Shown here: positions 36,266 to 46,800 of the stretch, piece by piece
How positions within the stretch are numbered: the first letter of the stretch is position 1
How the letters are laid out: every line of letters begins with the position of its first letter
Origin: Pleodorina starrii
Taxonomy: Eukaryota > Chlorophyta > Chlorophyceae > Chlamydomonadales > Volvocaceae
Length of the DNA stretch: 64,000 nucleotides
Reading direction: 5' to 3'
NCBI GenBank assembly: GCA_030267565.1
Contig: BRXU01000048.1
Span: 124,001 to 188,000 of the forward strand
Notes under the pieces: generated by a model
The model's input: the letters and a program-made list of their open reading frames with translations, nothing else
Told to the model about the DNA's origin: nothing
The model's database searches: none
Position numbers and translations under genes: made by a program

Positions 36266-36351
36266 TGCTCATACGGGGGCTCGAACCCCGGACCTGCGGC
36301 TACCTTCGCGAGGCATAAGACCACCGCTCTAACCGACTGAGCTATATGAGC
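36266..36351 (-). tRNA. tRNA-Ile(UAU) with 12-nt intron
   Basis: Read on the minus strand: acceptor GCTCATA pairs fully with TATGAGC and the discriminator is A. The D arm is GCTC/GAGC around AGTCGGTTA, and the T arm CGGGG/CCCCG around TTCGAAC. The anticodon stem GTGGT pairs with GCCGC (two G-U pairs) only if CCTCGCGAAGGT is removed after the purine at position 37, the canonical site of nuclear tRNA introns. The loop then reads CTTATGA with anticodon TAT. The mature length is 74 nt. A-box TAGCTCAGTCGG and B-box GGTTCGAACCC are present. A TTTT terminator follows at about 36252-36255. Confidence 0.88.
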
Positions 36352-37343
36352 AGATGCCTTCGAGGCACTTTCAACACTAATGTTATAAATCTAACAGCAA
36401 CCTGCACTTGCAGGTCCCTTGCCCGTTGTCCAAGGTTGCGTCGTGGTTCGCACGCGCTGGCCCAGTTTCTGTCGTTAGCCTGGCCGTCCGTCGGCGAGCC
36501 TGCCTGCCAGGAATGTCTTGTTCCCTTAGCTCTTGTAAGCTGCCAGCCTTATCCTTGGCAACGGTGCCGCGCTGCGTCTCCAGTCTGGCGCATCCAACGC
36601 TCCTTGACAACGACAGGCGGAGCTGCCGCATTTGTGGGGATGTGCTCACGATTTTAAATTCCTTACCGTGCTTAAGCCTTTTGCATTCCGGCTGCTCATG
36701 CATGAGTCGCTCGGCCCGGCCAGTCCAATACAGCTCCGGCCTTGTGAGCTGTAAACAATATTCGAGTATTTTTAAAAAAGCAAGTATGAATTGCCCAGAC
36801 GGCCAAGACAAATGGCTCCCAACAGCTAGGGTTTCTGTCTTGCACTCGGGGTCGAGCGGTCGACTTACAGAATTTAGGTTGAGGAGCATCTCATCGCTTC
36901 GACATCAACATAGCTTTTCACCAAAATTACTAACCATACTGTAAAGTTTTGCATGCGAGGGGAAGCGTCAACTGTTCCTCCGTACAAATGTTTCTTCGCC
37001 GCGGCATGCATCTTCCGAAATCGAAATTGTCTGAGATCTCAAGTTTGTATTTGCATATTGGTTCAACCCAGCTACACCTTTGCTGCATCAGTATTGGTGC
37101 CGGGTAGAAGTACTAGGAGTTCAGGAGTCACGCGTCGGCATCTCCACAGCACGGTGAAAGTCAAGGTTCCACGACACCTTCCCAAAGCCGTGGCATAGCG
37201 GCCCTTCTGTTTTCTTTGCATATCAAACAACACACCGTCCGCGCAGCCGAAATTTGGTGTGCCCAGGTGTCGCCATTTCGGGCCACATTTCGCCGGGACA
37301 ACAACTCGCAAGATACTGACGCAAACGACGCAGCTCCGTAATC
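36352..37343. other. Intergenic, AT-rich toward right end
   Basis: Fairly long open frames exist on both strands (minus 36383-36889, 168 aa; plus 36408-36944, 178 aa) over the same bases. Neither shows a motif, and mutual overlap makes both doubtful. Bases 36640-37340 are relatively AT-rich and probably include the promoter of the 823-aa ORF. Confidence 0.35.
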
Positions 37344-39815
37344 ATGGAGCCTCAACACCACCAGTTGCATAATCAGCAGGATCGCAAGGAGAACAGGCCG
37401 CCACCAGCCCCGACCCGACCCGGCCCGAAAGCAGCCTGCAAGCAGCAGCCGGCTCCCGCTGCCAGTCAGGTCAGTCAGATCAGCCACCATCTTGGCGCAG
37501 CTTCTCAAAATCACCAGCACCAGCCTGATCCGCACCAAAATCATCACCCAACTCAGAACCCACATCAGAACCCACATCAACACCAACTCCAGATCCAGCA
37601 CTGCCCGTTGCCGCAGCAGCAGCTCCCGCAGCCTCCATCGGGCCAGTCCGCGCCGACCCAGTTCGAATGCACCGTCGCCGACATCGCCGGCACGCGCTGC
37701 GTCGTGACGCGCTATCCCTTTAGCTGCTTCGCGCCCAACGGAACACCGCTGCTTGTCTGCGCGCCCGTGCCGCCACCGGACTCATCCGAGCAGGAGGAGC
37801 CCCCTCCCGGCTCCGAAATTCAGTCCCAGCCAGCCACGCAATCCGCCGGCGGCTGCCCTGACGCTAGCGGTGGCAGCGGCTGCGGCAACGGCGGTGGGCA
37901 GCCTTCCAGCGGCGGCGGCGCCCGTCGGTCCGCACGGATTAGCGGCCTTCGAGGTGCACCCGGATCGACATCCACCTCTGTGTCTGCGCAAACCGCCGGC
38001 GGCCGGGGACGAGCTGTCATTGCCGCTGCTGGCCGCAGCGGCGGCGGCGGCGGCGGCCGCCGGGGCCGCGGCCGCGGCCGTGGGCTGCCTTCCAACAGCG
38101 GCGGGGCCGCCGCCGTCGCCGCTGCCACCGACACCAGCGCGGAGGACCGTACGGCATGCGCCACCGCGGCTTCCGGCTCCGCTGATTCCCACGGCACTGC
38201 CAACGGCCCAGGCCAGCTGTCGGTGGAGCCGGCGGCGGTGCCGGACGAGCCGGGCCGGCGCGCGGCGCCGGCGGCGCCGGCTGCACCAGCGGGCGCCGCT
38301 GGCCGCATCACGCCTCGGCTTTACTACGTCGCGTCGTTTCTGACGAACGACGCGTCGATCTACGCAACGGCGGCGGTTCGGGGCGGCGGTGGCGGCAGCG
38401 GCGGGCCGCGCTTGCCGGCGAGTCATCCGGCGGTACGGCGCGCGCTACTGGCGGTATGCGGGGTGTTGGCGGCGGAGGCGGGAGCGTTCGGGGAGACCAG
38501 CCGCCGGCGGGCGGCAGAGCGGCTGTGGGCGTCGCTGGCGTCGACGGTGCCGCCGGGCTTTCCCCTGCCAACGGCGGCGGAGTGGGCCGCGGCGGTGGGG
38601 CAGTCGACGCAGGCACCGCCGCCGCCGCCGCCACAGCAGCCGCAGCAGCAGCAGCCGTTTTTGCTGCCGCCACCAGCACCTCCCCAGCAGCAGATGCAGC
38701 AGCAGCGACAGGGGGTGGCGGAGAGTGGTGAGCAGGTGCAGCAGCAGCGCCCGCATCGGCGGAGGGAGGACGAGGGAGCGGAAGAGGGGAACGGGGAGGA
38801 ATGGGAACCGGCGAAGCGCGCGCGAAGGGACACAGACGGCAGCTCCGCCACTGCCGCCATCGGCGTCGTCGCCGCTGCTGCCTCCGCCGCCAACATCGCC
38901 AGCGCGGCCGCCGCTGACTGCAACGCGAAGGCTACCGCTGACGCTGCAGCCGCCGTCAGTGCCCCTGCCATCCCCAGCGCCGCTACGGCCGTCGCCGCCG
39001 CCGCGGATAGCGCAGTCCTGGCTGGTCCGGAGGTCAGTGCCCCGGCGGGGGACATACCCGTCGTCGACCCCGAGGCAGATGCCGCAGTCGCAAACGTCCC
39101 CGCCGCAATGGCAGACTTGCAGACGTGTACGGCGGCTCCGAAGCCGCAGGCCACAGCGGGGTTCGACGGCGGCGGACGTGGCCCGTGCAGCCAGGCGCTG
39201 GAACCGGTGGCGACGACTCCGGCGACGGCGGAGGAAATGTACGACGCGCACGGAGCCGCCGCCGCGCCAGCGGCGGCTGTTGGGGCAACGGCGGCGGCGA
39301 CGGCGGCCGCGGGCCCCACGGTGCCGGAGGCGGCAGCGGTCACTGACGGCGCGGCCGACGGCGGCGGTGGCGGTGCTGGTGGCGGCGGCGGCAACTGGTA
39401 CGACAGCGATGACGACATGCTTCCGTCGGCGTCGCAGATCGACGCTTTGGTACCCTCCGCAGTCACGCACACGCTGACTCGAACGACAGCTTCAAAACTC
39501 CGTGCTGCATTAGCATCAGCAGCAGCTGACACCGGCGGACGGGGCCCGTGCAGCCAAGGACTGGATCCGCCGGCGACGGTAGCGGCGGCGGCGGCGGCAA
39601 GGAAAGTGTACGACACGCTAGGAGCCGCTGCCGCTGCCGCCACCACGGCTGCCTCGCATGCCGCGGCCCCCATCGCGCCGGAGGCGGCAGCGGTCGCTGG
39701 CAGCATGGCGGCCGACGCCGGTGGCGGCGGCGGCGGTGGCAACTGGTACGACAGCGATGACGAGATGCTGCCGTCGGCGTCGCAGATCGACGCGTTGGTT
39801 GCCAAATACGGCTGA
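37344..39815 (+). CDS. Hypothetical 823-aa protein with C-terminal tandem duplication
   Basis: Single open frame from MEPQHHQLHNQQDRKENRPP to a TGA after LVAKYG. I do not recognise the family. Residues 1-110 are Gln/His/Pro-rich. A compact segment QFECTVADIAGTRCVVTRYP follows at about 110-135, then a Gly/Arg/Ala-rich region with GRGRGRGLPSNSG. A second folded-looking block runs from ITPRLYYVASFLTNDASIYA through RRALLAVCGVLAAEAGAFGE to AERLWASLAS (about 315-410), followed by poly-Gln, acidic and KRARR stretches suggesting a nuclear protein. The end holds two copies of a module with RGPCSQ, a tyrosine-containing box and NWYDSDDxMLPSASQIDALV (39171-39450 and 39534-39800). It is intronless, unlike its neighbours, although small introns cannot be excluded. 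The large minus-strand frame over it is read as a shadow. Confidence 0.6.
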   Translation: MEPQHHQLHNQQDRKENRPPPAPTRPGPKAACKQQPAPAASQVSQISHHLGAASQNHQHQPDPHQNHHPTQNPHQNPHQHQLQIQHCPLPQQQLPQPPSGQSAPTQFECTVADIAGTRCVVTRYPFSCFAPNGTPLLVCAPVPPPDSSEQEEPPPGSEIQSQPATQSAGGCPDASGGSGCGNGGGQPSSGGGARRSARISGLRGAPGSTSTSVSAQTAGGRGRAVIAAAGRSGGGGGGRRGRGRGRGLPSNSGGAAAVAAATDTSAEDRTACATAASGSADSHGTANGPGQLSVEPAAVPDEPGRRAAPAAPAAPAGAAGRITPRLYYVASFLTNDASIYATAAVRGGGGGSGGPRLPASHPAVRRALLAVCGVLAAEAGAFGETSRRRAAERLWASLASTVPPGFPLPTAAEWAAAVGQSTQAPPPPPPQQPQQQQPFLLPPPAPPQQQMQQQRQGVAESGEQVQQQRPHRRREDEGAEEGNGEEWEPAKRARRDTDGSSATAAIGVVAAAASAANIASAAAADCNAKATADAAAAVSAPAIPSAATAVAAAADSAVLAGPEVSAPAGDIPVVDPEADAAVANVPAAMADLQTCTAAPKPQATAGFDGGGRGPCSQALEPVATTPATAEEMYDAHGAAAAPAAAVGATAAATAAAGPTVPEAAAVTDGAADGGGGGAGGGGGNWYDSDDDMLPSASQIDALVPSAVTHTLTRTTASKLRAALASAAADTGGRGPCSQGLDPPATVAAAAAARKVYDTLGAAAAAATTAASHAAAPIAPEAAAVAGSMAADAGGGGGGGNWYDSDDEMLPSASQIDALVAKYG
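39171..39800 (+). repeat. In-frame tandem duplication of C-terminal module
   Basis: Copy 1 (39171-39450) and copy 2 (39534-39800) encode the same order of motifs: RGPCSQ, MYDAHG or VYDTLG, PEAAAV, and NWYDSDDxMLPSASQIDALV. They are joined by an unrelated linker of about 83 bases that stays in frame. Copy 2 continues to AKYG and stop, while copy 1 continues to PSAVTHT. Confidence 0.8.
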
Positions 39816-40231
39816 TGGATGGAGGGAGGGATGGAGGGAGGGAGGAATGGCGAAGGGGGATGTGCTGACGGGGACGAGAGGGTGCTGACGGGGACGGCAG
39901 AAGCTGGGGACAGCGGCATGGACGCACAGGACGATGTTCTGATGGTTATGCTACGTGCGTCAAGCGTGAAGGACCCGCGCTGTTGTCCGACTGTACTGTA
40001 CAGTGTCATGCGTGGGACTACCGGTATATATGTGGGAAGGCTTGAGTCCTGCCGCCTTCCAGCAGCAATAGAATAAGGCTTGCGAAAATGAGGCTTGCAG
40101 TTGGGAATGCAGGATGGAAGGAAGGGGGAAGGCGCGGGGAAGCGTGGGTGGCGAGGGGAAGGGGGCAATGACAGGGCTTTATTGCGACATCGGGAGGCAG
40201 GCGGGAGCGTGTGCTCCCCCCGGGCCGCCTA

Positions 40232-40258
<27 letters not shown>
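40232..40258 (+). repeat. TG dinucleotide repeat
   Basis: Thirteen uninterrupted TG units. Confidence 0.85.
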
Positions 40259-40264
<6 letters not shown>

Positions 40265-41830
40265 AGAGGCCGGCGGCGACCTGACAATGGGTGCACCCCT
40301 TTGTATGCGGTGTCTGCGCTGCGACCTCCCGTCTGTACTTTTGGGGCCTACTGTTGACACGGTGTTCGGTCTGCTTCAACATGGCCGTGTATTGCAAAAA
40401 GGTACGGATAGTGTCATACACGGCCGCTTCAACACGACCGTGTCCAACACGGCCATGCATATCGCCCCATGTAGACACGATTGGACATGGTCGTGTAGAC
40501 ACGGCTTGTGTATAGTCTAGCTATAGAGTCGAAGAAGAGGTATACCGAGGATTGCCCAAATCCAGTGTAGTATGGCGGTTAAAACCACCGAATGCATTTG
40601 GCAGATCATATTCGGCCGTCGGCTGGGAGAAACCCGAAGTTCGCCCGGCCTGGATCGTGCCGCCCCTCATCAGGCTGACGGGAGCAGTGCCGCTGTGCAC
40701 TAGTCCGTTGGCTAGTCCGTTAGCTTTCGACCCGGCGACCCTTGACTTTCCAAACTATTCACACCACTGTAACAGCGGGGCAATAACACATAGGATGCCA
40801 GAGATTCTAGCTCCTGTTACAAGGGCCTGCTGGCTATCATGTTGCAAACACGACGGACGGGTTAACGTCCCGAGAAGCGACAGCCGTACTCACTTGGGAG
40901 AGCTATTCGAGCGAGCCGCTGACACCTGCCCAGTCCTCTCCCGGCCGCTAGCGCTACGACTTGCCAGCCACAACATACATACCATGTTCAGGGAATCCAC
41001 GCCAGGCCGCTAGCACCGAGCTGCCCGCCACCCAGGCCGCCTGCGTGTGTGTCCCAGCCTCAACGTGCACCCTGCTAGTTGCAATCATCATTAGGATAAG
41101 GTTTAGCCGTTCTCCATATCTGGTTCAGGGCAGATGTCTTGGAGTGGAACATCTGCACTGACTGTCAGCGTGTCAGGCCAGATGTCTTCCTCGTTGTGGT
41201 CCATGCTCGTTAACCAACGCAGTAGCTCTAACTGGGTCCGCCGACGAGGCTAACGACTCATGCCTTATCTTTAGGATGACCTTGCACCGTTATATATGAG
41301 CACTGTACTGAACTCGATGAGGGCGTCTGGGCAGCCACAGCGAACAGCTGACCGGTTGTGCCACGGTCAGAACTTCGCACACGCGCAGAGTATATAGTAT
41401 TGAAGTAGCTGTACTATCTATTACATAGGTTCTCTATAAGCTTGAGTGGAAAGTTGAAACGTTTATAATGCATCAAGCCAGCCCAAACATGGCTTCTGCA
41501 CGCGCTTCGAGCCGTTAGAAAGCAAGGGATGGACCTCTGCAACATGCGCTATATACTAAAATATACAGAACCAGACAGCAGGTGACTTGCGCGCGGGAAC
41601 AGCGCTGGAGCATGCGTGCCGTACTATTTTCCGAAATAGTACGACCTACAAGCGCACCGGTCGTCCCTCACCACGGGACCATGTCGTAAGGTGTTTTTGC
41701 ACCGTACGGCACATTATGGGCCGCTAGGATTCCTGTCACTGTTAATAAGGAATTGTAGTATCCGAAAATTATCACTGTTCTGTACCAGGCGGAAAATGAG
41801 TCATGCCTTCGTCCTGGAATTACTTAACAA

Positions 41831-41918
41831 GCACTGGGATCACCCCCCAATTGCACTGCGATCACCCCCCAATTGCACTGGGATCACCCCCCAATTGCAC
41901 TGGGATCACCCCCCAATT
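41831..41918 (+). repeat. 22-bp tandem repeat, four copies
   Basis: Unit GCACTGGGATCACCCCCCAA plus TT, starting at 41831, 41853, 41875 and 41897. Only copy 2 differs, by one base (TGCG for TGGG). The high identity implies recent expansion. Unit length is not a multiple of three, so it would shift any reading frame that crossed it. Confidence 0.92.
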
Positions 41919-41959
41919 GAGCCATATTTCTGTTCATGGCCGCGCTTTTCTTCTGAAGG

Positions 41960-42085
41960 CCGTCATCGTCTGCAGGGACGGACACTACACGTCGTATTTT
42001 CACGCTGCGGGTCGTCTGCCATGGCTGAAGGATGGTTGGTACTACTACGATGGCCTGAACGCATCTGCGCGACTGCGGGGTGTGG
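41960..42085 (+). pseudogene. Fragment resembling ubiquitin-specific protease C-terminal box
   Basis: The frame reads AVIVCRDGHYTSYFHAAG, then WLKDGWYYYDGLNASARLRG. Ubiquitin-specific proteases (peptidase family C19) carry a C-terminal box of the form GHYxxY followed by WYxxDD, in which the His is catalytic. The same pattern occurs in proteins of some eukaryotic DNA transposons. No Cys box or other domain is found upstream, where the 22-bp array lies, so this is either a single exon or a relic. A GT-rich donor follows near 42080. Confidence 0.35.
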
Positions 42086-43854
42086 GGTGTTCCTTATTAC
42101 AGATTGACATGGACCACGCTCGTCATATTGAGCTTTATTTTGTTCTTTGTGCGTGCATAGACCGGGCTGGGGTGCACCCCTTGAATAGAATTGGGTTACA
42201 CCGTGCAACCGGCCGTACACCATGCAACAACAAGCGCACAGGACGCACAACCCGCTGCCCCGCACACGGCAGCTGCTATGGGCCGCAGAGCTATTCAAAG
42301 GCATGGCGTGCGGTGCCAACAGCTGCCGCTTCAGAAGTGCTGTACTGCAATCACCGGCTCGGCAACGCTGCCACCCCTCTCCCCCCGCCCCTCTGGGTTG
42401 GTTAAGGCAGCGGTGTCACAAGCAGCAACGGCGCTCGCCCCACCAGCAGCGGTGCCGCAGCCAGTAGCAGCGGCCCCCCTCGGGCCTCGTCACAAGCGGC
42501 CCTTGTCCCAGATGGGGCGACAGGGTGTGGGGCGCCACACCCCCAGCTCAACGACAGCATCCCCGGGGGGGAGGGGTGGGGCGATGTAAGGGGTTGCGGA
42601 AGAGCCTGGGCGACGAGGCAACACACAGATCGGCGGCGCCCGGGGTCGGGTGGGTGATATATATGTTGTCGACGAGCGCAACAAACGGCCATGCCGCGTC
42701 CTCACTACCCACTGCCAACTGCCCCGGAGTACCGGACATTACTACGTTTATAATTATACGTTAATAATGTGCTTGCACGCAAGAACCGGTGCAGCTGTTT
42801 GGTGTGCCGTGACATCGGAGGAGCGCCGGTATGCTTTCAACTGAGGCTTAATTGGAAGGCCACCTTTAGTAAAGGGCAGGGGCCTCCGAGGCGCTTCGCG
42901 CTGGGGCCCCGACCAGAAAGATATCACCTAGCAATAACGAATTCCCTAAAATTGCTTTCCGTACAAGGCATCCCCCGCAATGCTTCCCCCAAAAAGTACT
43001 ACGACGACTCTGGGTAGATACGTACCCGGCAGCACAAATAAACCGCCACACAAACAACGTAAAACATGACCCCGCCGCCCGTTGATAGCCTCGTAAATAC
43101 CCTCAGGCTTGCTTAAATGCAAAGCAGTGAAGATCGATCGCAAGCCCTTAGAACCGCCTTACCCCAAGATCCCACCTTGGTTTTCCGATATACATACAAT
43201 CAGCTAGAACAACAGCAGTTCGTATGCATGGACGGACGAAGCCATCCATCTATCCAGCATGCGGCGAGGGCTACATACATACATGCGGGTAGCCCGCCAG
43301 ACTCGGCGTAATCATCTGTTCATTCTCTTCATCGATCGATCATCCGTCATTGGTGGAAATGGTCGGTCACATGGCGGCAGTACGACATGCGTGGCACGTG
43401 GGAAAAGAAAGGCCTTCCTCAAAGCAAGTCGCCGCATGCCACGCCCATCATTCAATAATTTGTTTGCCCGAAACCAAAACCATATTTGAACCTCTGCATT
43501 CACTCGAATGCATCTAAGGATCTTGAGTGGATTTATCCATCTCGCTAAGCATGCATACAGGGGCCGCGATCACGCAAATAAACGGGCACACGGCCAACGT
43601 GTTCAGTAGTCGCGCACTACGACCAAAAACCACGACCAAATGCTGTTGCTATCCAAATCGATCTATCAACAATAATGCTGTCCATAAAACAAACAATTTC
43701 GGGGACAGCCAGAAGCCGCGCAGGTAGCAATTGATGAGGCAGGCAGCGCAGATACGCAACAACACACCCTAAAGGCACGAAACGCGGTTATGCCGCCGCG
43801 CAGCTAATAAAATAGGACGTGCATACATGGCACATGCCGCGGTTATTCCTTTGC

Positions 43855-46800
43855 TCAGACGTCCGCGGCTGTGAGGAACGTAGTTATAATCAATGCAAGG
43901 ACGGTGCAGGCAAAGGCCGTTCCCGCGGAGGCCCTGACAGCGGCGGCGGCTGAGACCGCAGGTGGAGGGGGTGCTGGAGGATAAGGCGGCTGTGACAGTG
44001 GTGGTGGATAAAACATTTGTTCCCACATTGGGGGTAAGTTAAACAGTACTGGAGGAGGTGGAGGGGATTCATCACGCGACGTCGCCGACACAAGCGGGGC
44101 AGGCGGTGATGGCGGCGACGGAGGTCGTCCTTCCGAATAAGGGCTTGGTGCGGACGGGTTAGGCGACGGTAGGGGAGGTAGGGGTGGTGGTGGTGGTGGC
44201 GGTGGTGGTGACGGTGACGGTGGTGGTGGTGACGGTGACGGTGGTGGTGGTGGTGGTGACGGTGGTGGTAACGGTGACGGTGGTGGTGGTGGTGGCGGCG
44301 GAGATGGACTAGTCATAGTGACCTCCGGAGGCTGTGGCCGAGCTATGGGCTGGGACAGCGGCGATGGGGACGGTGGAGGAAGTCCCGGCGGTGGAGGAGT
44401 CGGCAGTAATGGTGAAGTCGGCGGCGGAGGCTGAAGGGGCGGCGGAGGTGGCGGCGGCGATGGCGGTGGCGGCCACGGCACCGGTGGGTCCCCAACAATG
44501 ATCGGTGGCTGCGGTGGCTGCCGTGGCGGCGGCGGTACGGTGGCGTAAGAGCAGAAATTTGAGTCTCCGTAGCCGGCCTGGAGACCTCCTCCGCAGACGT
44601 ACACGACGGGCCCTCCACCGGCTCTGCGGGGCGCTGGCCCCAGGACCGGGTAGACGCCGTGTCGAGGCACGTTCATGGGGGCCGCCCGATCCCAGCTGTC
44701 GGTTGAAGGGTTGTACCTGTGAGAGCAGACGTACGTGCGGGACGAACGTGCGGCGGGGACCGGGGAGAGAGGCAGGTGACACGCAAGGAAGCTACCCCGC
44801 CACTCCCCGCCTGACACCGATGATATAAGCAGGCAGATTAACATAAAGCAGGCGTAGAATAATTGGCGAGCTTATAATTAATGACGGCTGCAGCAGGTAG
44901 GTAGGTAGGGTACGTGACGCGCGATGGGTCGTACGTCCATTCACGGACGTCATCGGCCCACTCAGTTGCCCATTGCCCATTCATTATCATTACGTACGAC
45001 TCGCGGATCGCTGGGTGTGAGCAGTGCGCGGCCAGCAGGCTCACGCGCTGCCCGCCCGCCCGCTCCATCCATCCATCCATCCATCCATCCATCCGGGCGC
45101 GACTACTGCCTGCCAACTGACTACCAACTGCCTACTGCGTGCTGCTGCGGCCTGTCGCCAAGGAAGCACGCAAATCAGATCTTGTGTGTGGCGTTGTCCC
45201 GTCACATTACAGACAATGACTGCATGCGGTTATCTTCGTTGTTCGGCAGTCGCTCGTTGACACACACAGACCTACCTGTCGACCCGGTCAAAGACGCCGG
45301 TGCGGGTGAGGCCGATGGTGTCGTTGGGGCAACTACCCAAAATAGTCACTCCGCACCTGCGTACATGATGATGGAGAGCGATAATCGATATTGATTATAT
45401 GATAAACTAACAAATTTTTAGGATTCAGGATGAATTTCTGCTTTTCTGGGCACTCCGGCGGGTGAAATTTGCAACATGTACACGTCTCACACCCCCTCAG
45501 AATCTGCCTACATTCCATAAACAGACAGTCCAGTCAGTCAGTCAGTTTCTTACGAGACTTCGCCACCAAAGAAGTGGAGGCTGCCGTGCAGGTATACGCC
45601 AGGTCCCATGCCGCCGTGACCGTACGGCATCGGCTTGGGGCCGTCGGCCTGAGTGCTGGTGCTCCACGTCTGCATTTTGTTCGGAAAATGTCATTCGATT
45701 TCTTTGGTGATGTGAATTAACAGACATTCAGGGACGGACACCTTCAAAACGAAGCGGCGGGACGCTGGCGATGATGAGGAATGTCGGTCGTCGTGTGCTA
45801 TTATTATATACTGTTATTACGTGTTATTACCCTACCTAGCTACATATATACTGTCATCGTATGGCGGGTGGCACTGCAGTAGTCCCGCGGATCCTATCCG
45901 CCTTTGCTGATGGTCAGATAGATATATAGATAGATATATACAGAAGCAAAATGTGCCATTTTTGCATGTATGAATCGTGTATATATGAATCGTGAATTAT
46001 CCGGCAATGCTGCCTTCCTGCCTGCGCTTACCCTCTCGACCGGGTTGTAAATTTGAACGAAGTCGACCGGGGCAAGCGGGGTGTTCCTGCTGGTGTTGCG
46101 GCCGCCTACAACGTAGATGAGCTCGCCATCCGTCGCCATGGAAGCGTGGTGCACGGCGTGCGGCATGGGCGGCAGGTCCGACCAGCTTCCGGACGAGGTG
46201 TCGAACGAGCTGCGTGACGATCGATCGATCGACAGCGGGTGAAAACGAAGGTAGGGGAAGTTTAGAGGAAGGTAAAAAAGGACGGAGAGGGAGAGCGAGG
46301 GATTGAGGGCTGCACAGAGCTTATAGTAATTAGTAGCTGCACCTACTAGTAGACTTTCTGGCAGGTTCTGGCCGATGTGCAAAGCTGGGAAATCAAGGCG
46401 TCTAAATAATTTCAGCAATCTAATTGCTACGATCACGCAGTCCGTCCTAGCTTTATCTCGACCGACTTGGCGGCCGTGGGCAATGTTAATTGGCCGTATA
46501 TACTCACACGCACGTCGAGACGACGGGACCCGAAACCTGGTTTCCATTTGCAAGGCCGCCGCAGTAGTATATGATCTTGCCCAGCACCGTAGCGCTGCCT
46601 GCGCCGGCCCTGTGAGTCGGCGGTGGGCCCGCGGTCCACTTGTCGCTGACAGGGTCGTAGATCTGCATCGCACCTGCGCGTACGTGCATGCATGTATGAA
46701 TCTAGCTTTCGAGCATGCATAGGATAATAACAATTATGATGATACCATACGCCCAGCCGGGAGCTGAGGCGTGGGTTATGGGGCCTGATGGGGCAGAAGG

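Larger units (their letters stand above)
39816..43854. other. Repeat-rich intergenic region
   Basis: About 4 kb between the 823-aa ORF and the kelch gene. It contains a TG run, a cluster of ACACGG/CCGTGT words at 40355-40505, an unrecognised open frame 40552-41013 (153 aa, no motif), a 22-bp tandem array, and the USP-like fragment. Bases 42750-43850 show AT-rich sequence with no coding signal. The mixture looks like degraded mobile-element DNA. Confidence 0.4.

Noticed and set aside
36383..36944. Overlapping 168-aa and 178-aa frames on opposite strands
   Set aside because: Neither has a motif or splice context, and both cover the same bases, so at least one is chance and nothing favours either.
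38423..40168. 581-aa minus-strand open frame over the 823-aa ORF
   Set aside because: It is Ala/Ser/Pro-rich and mirrors the codon structure of the plus-strand frame. High GC at third positions removes stops from antisense frames. The plus-strand frame has motif duplication preserved at protein level.
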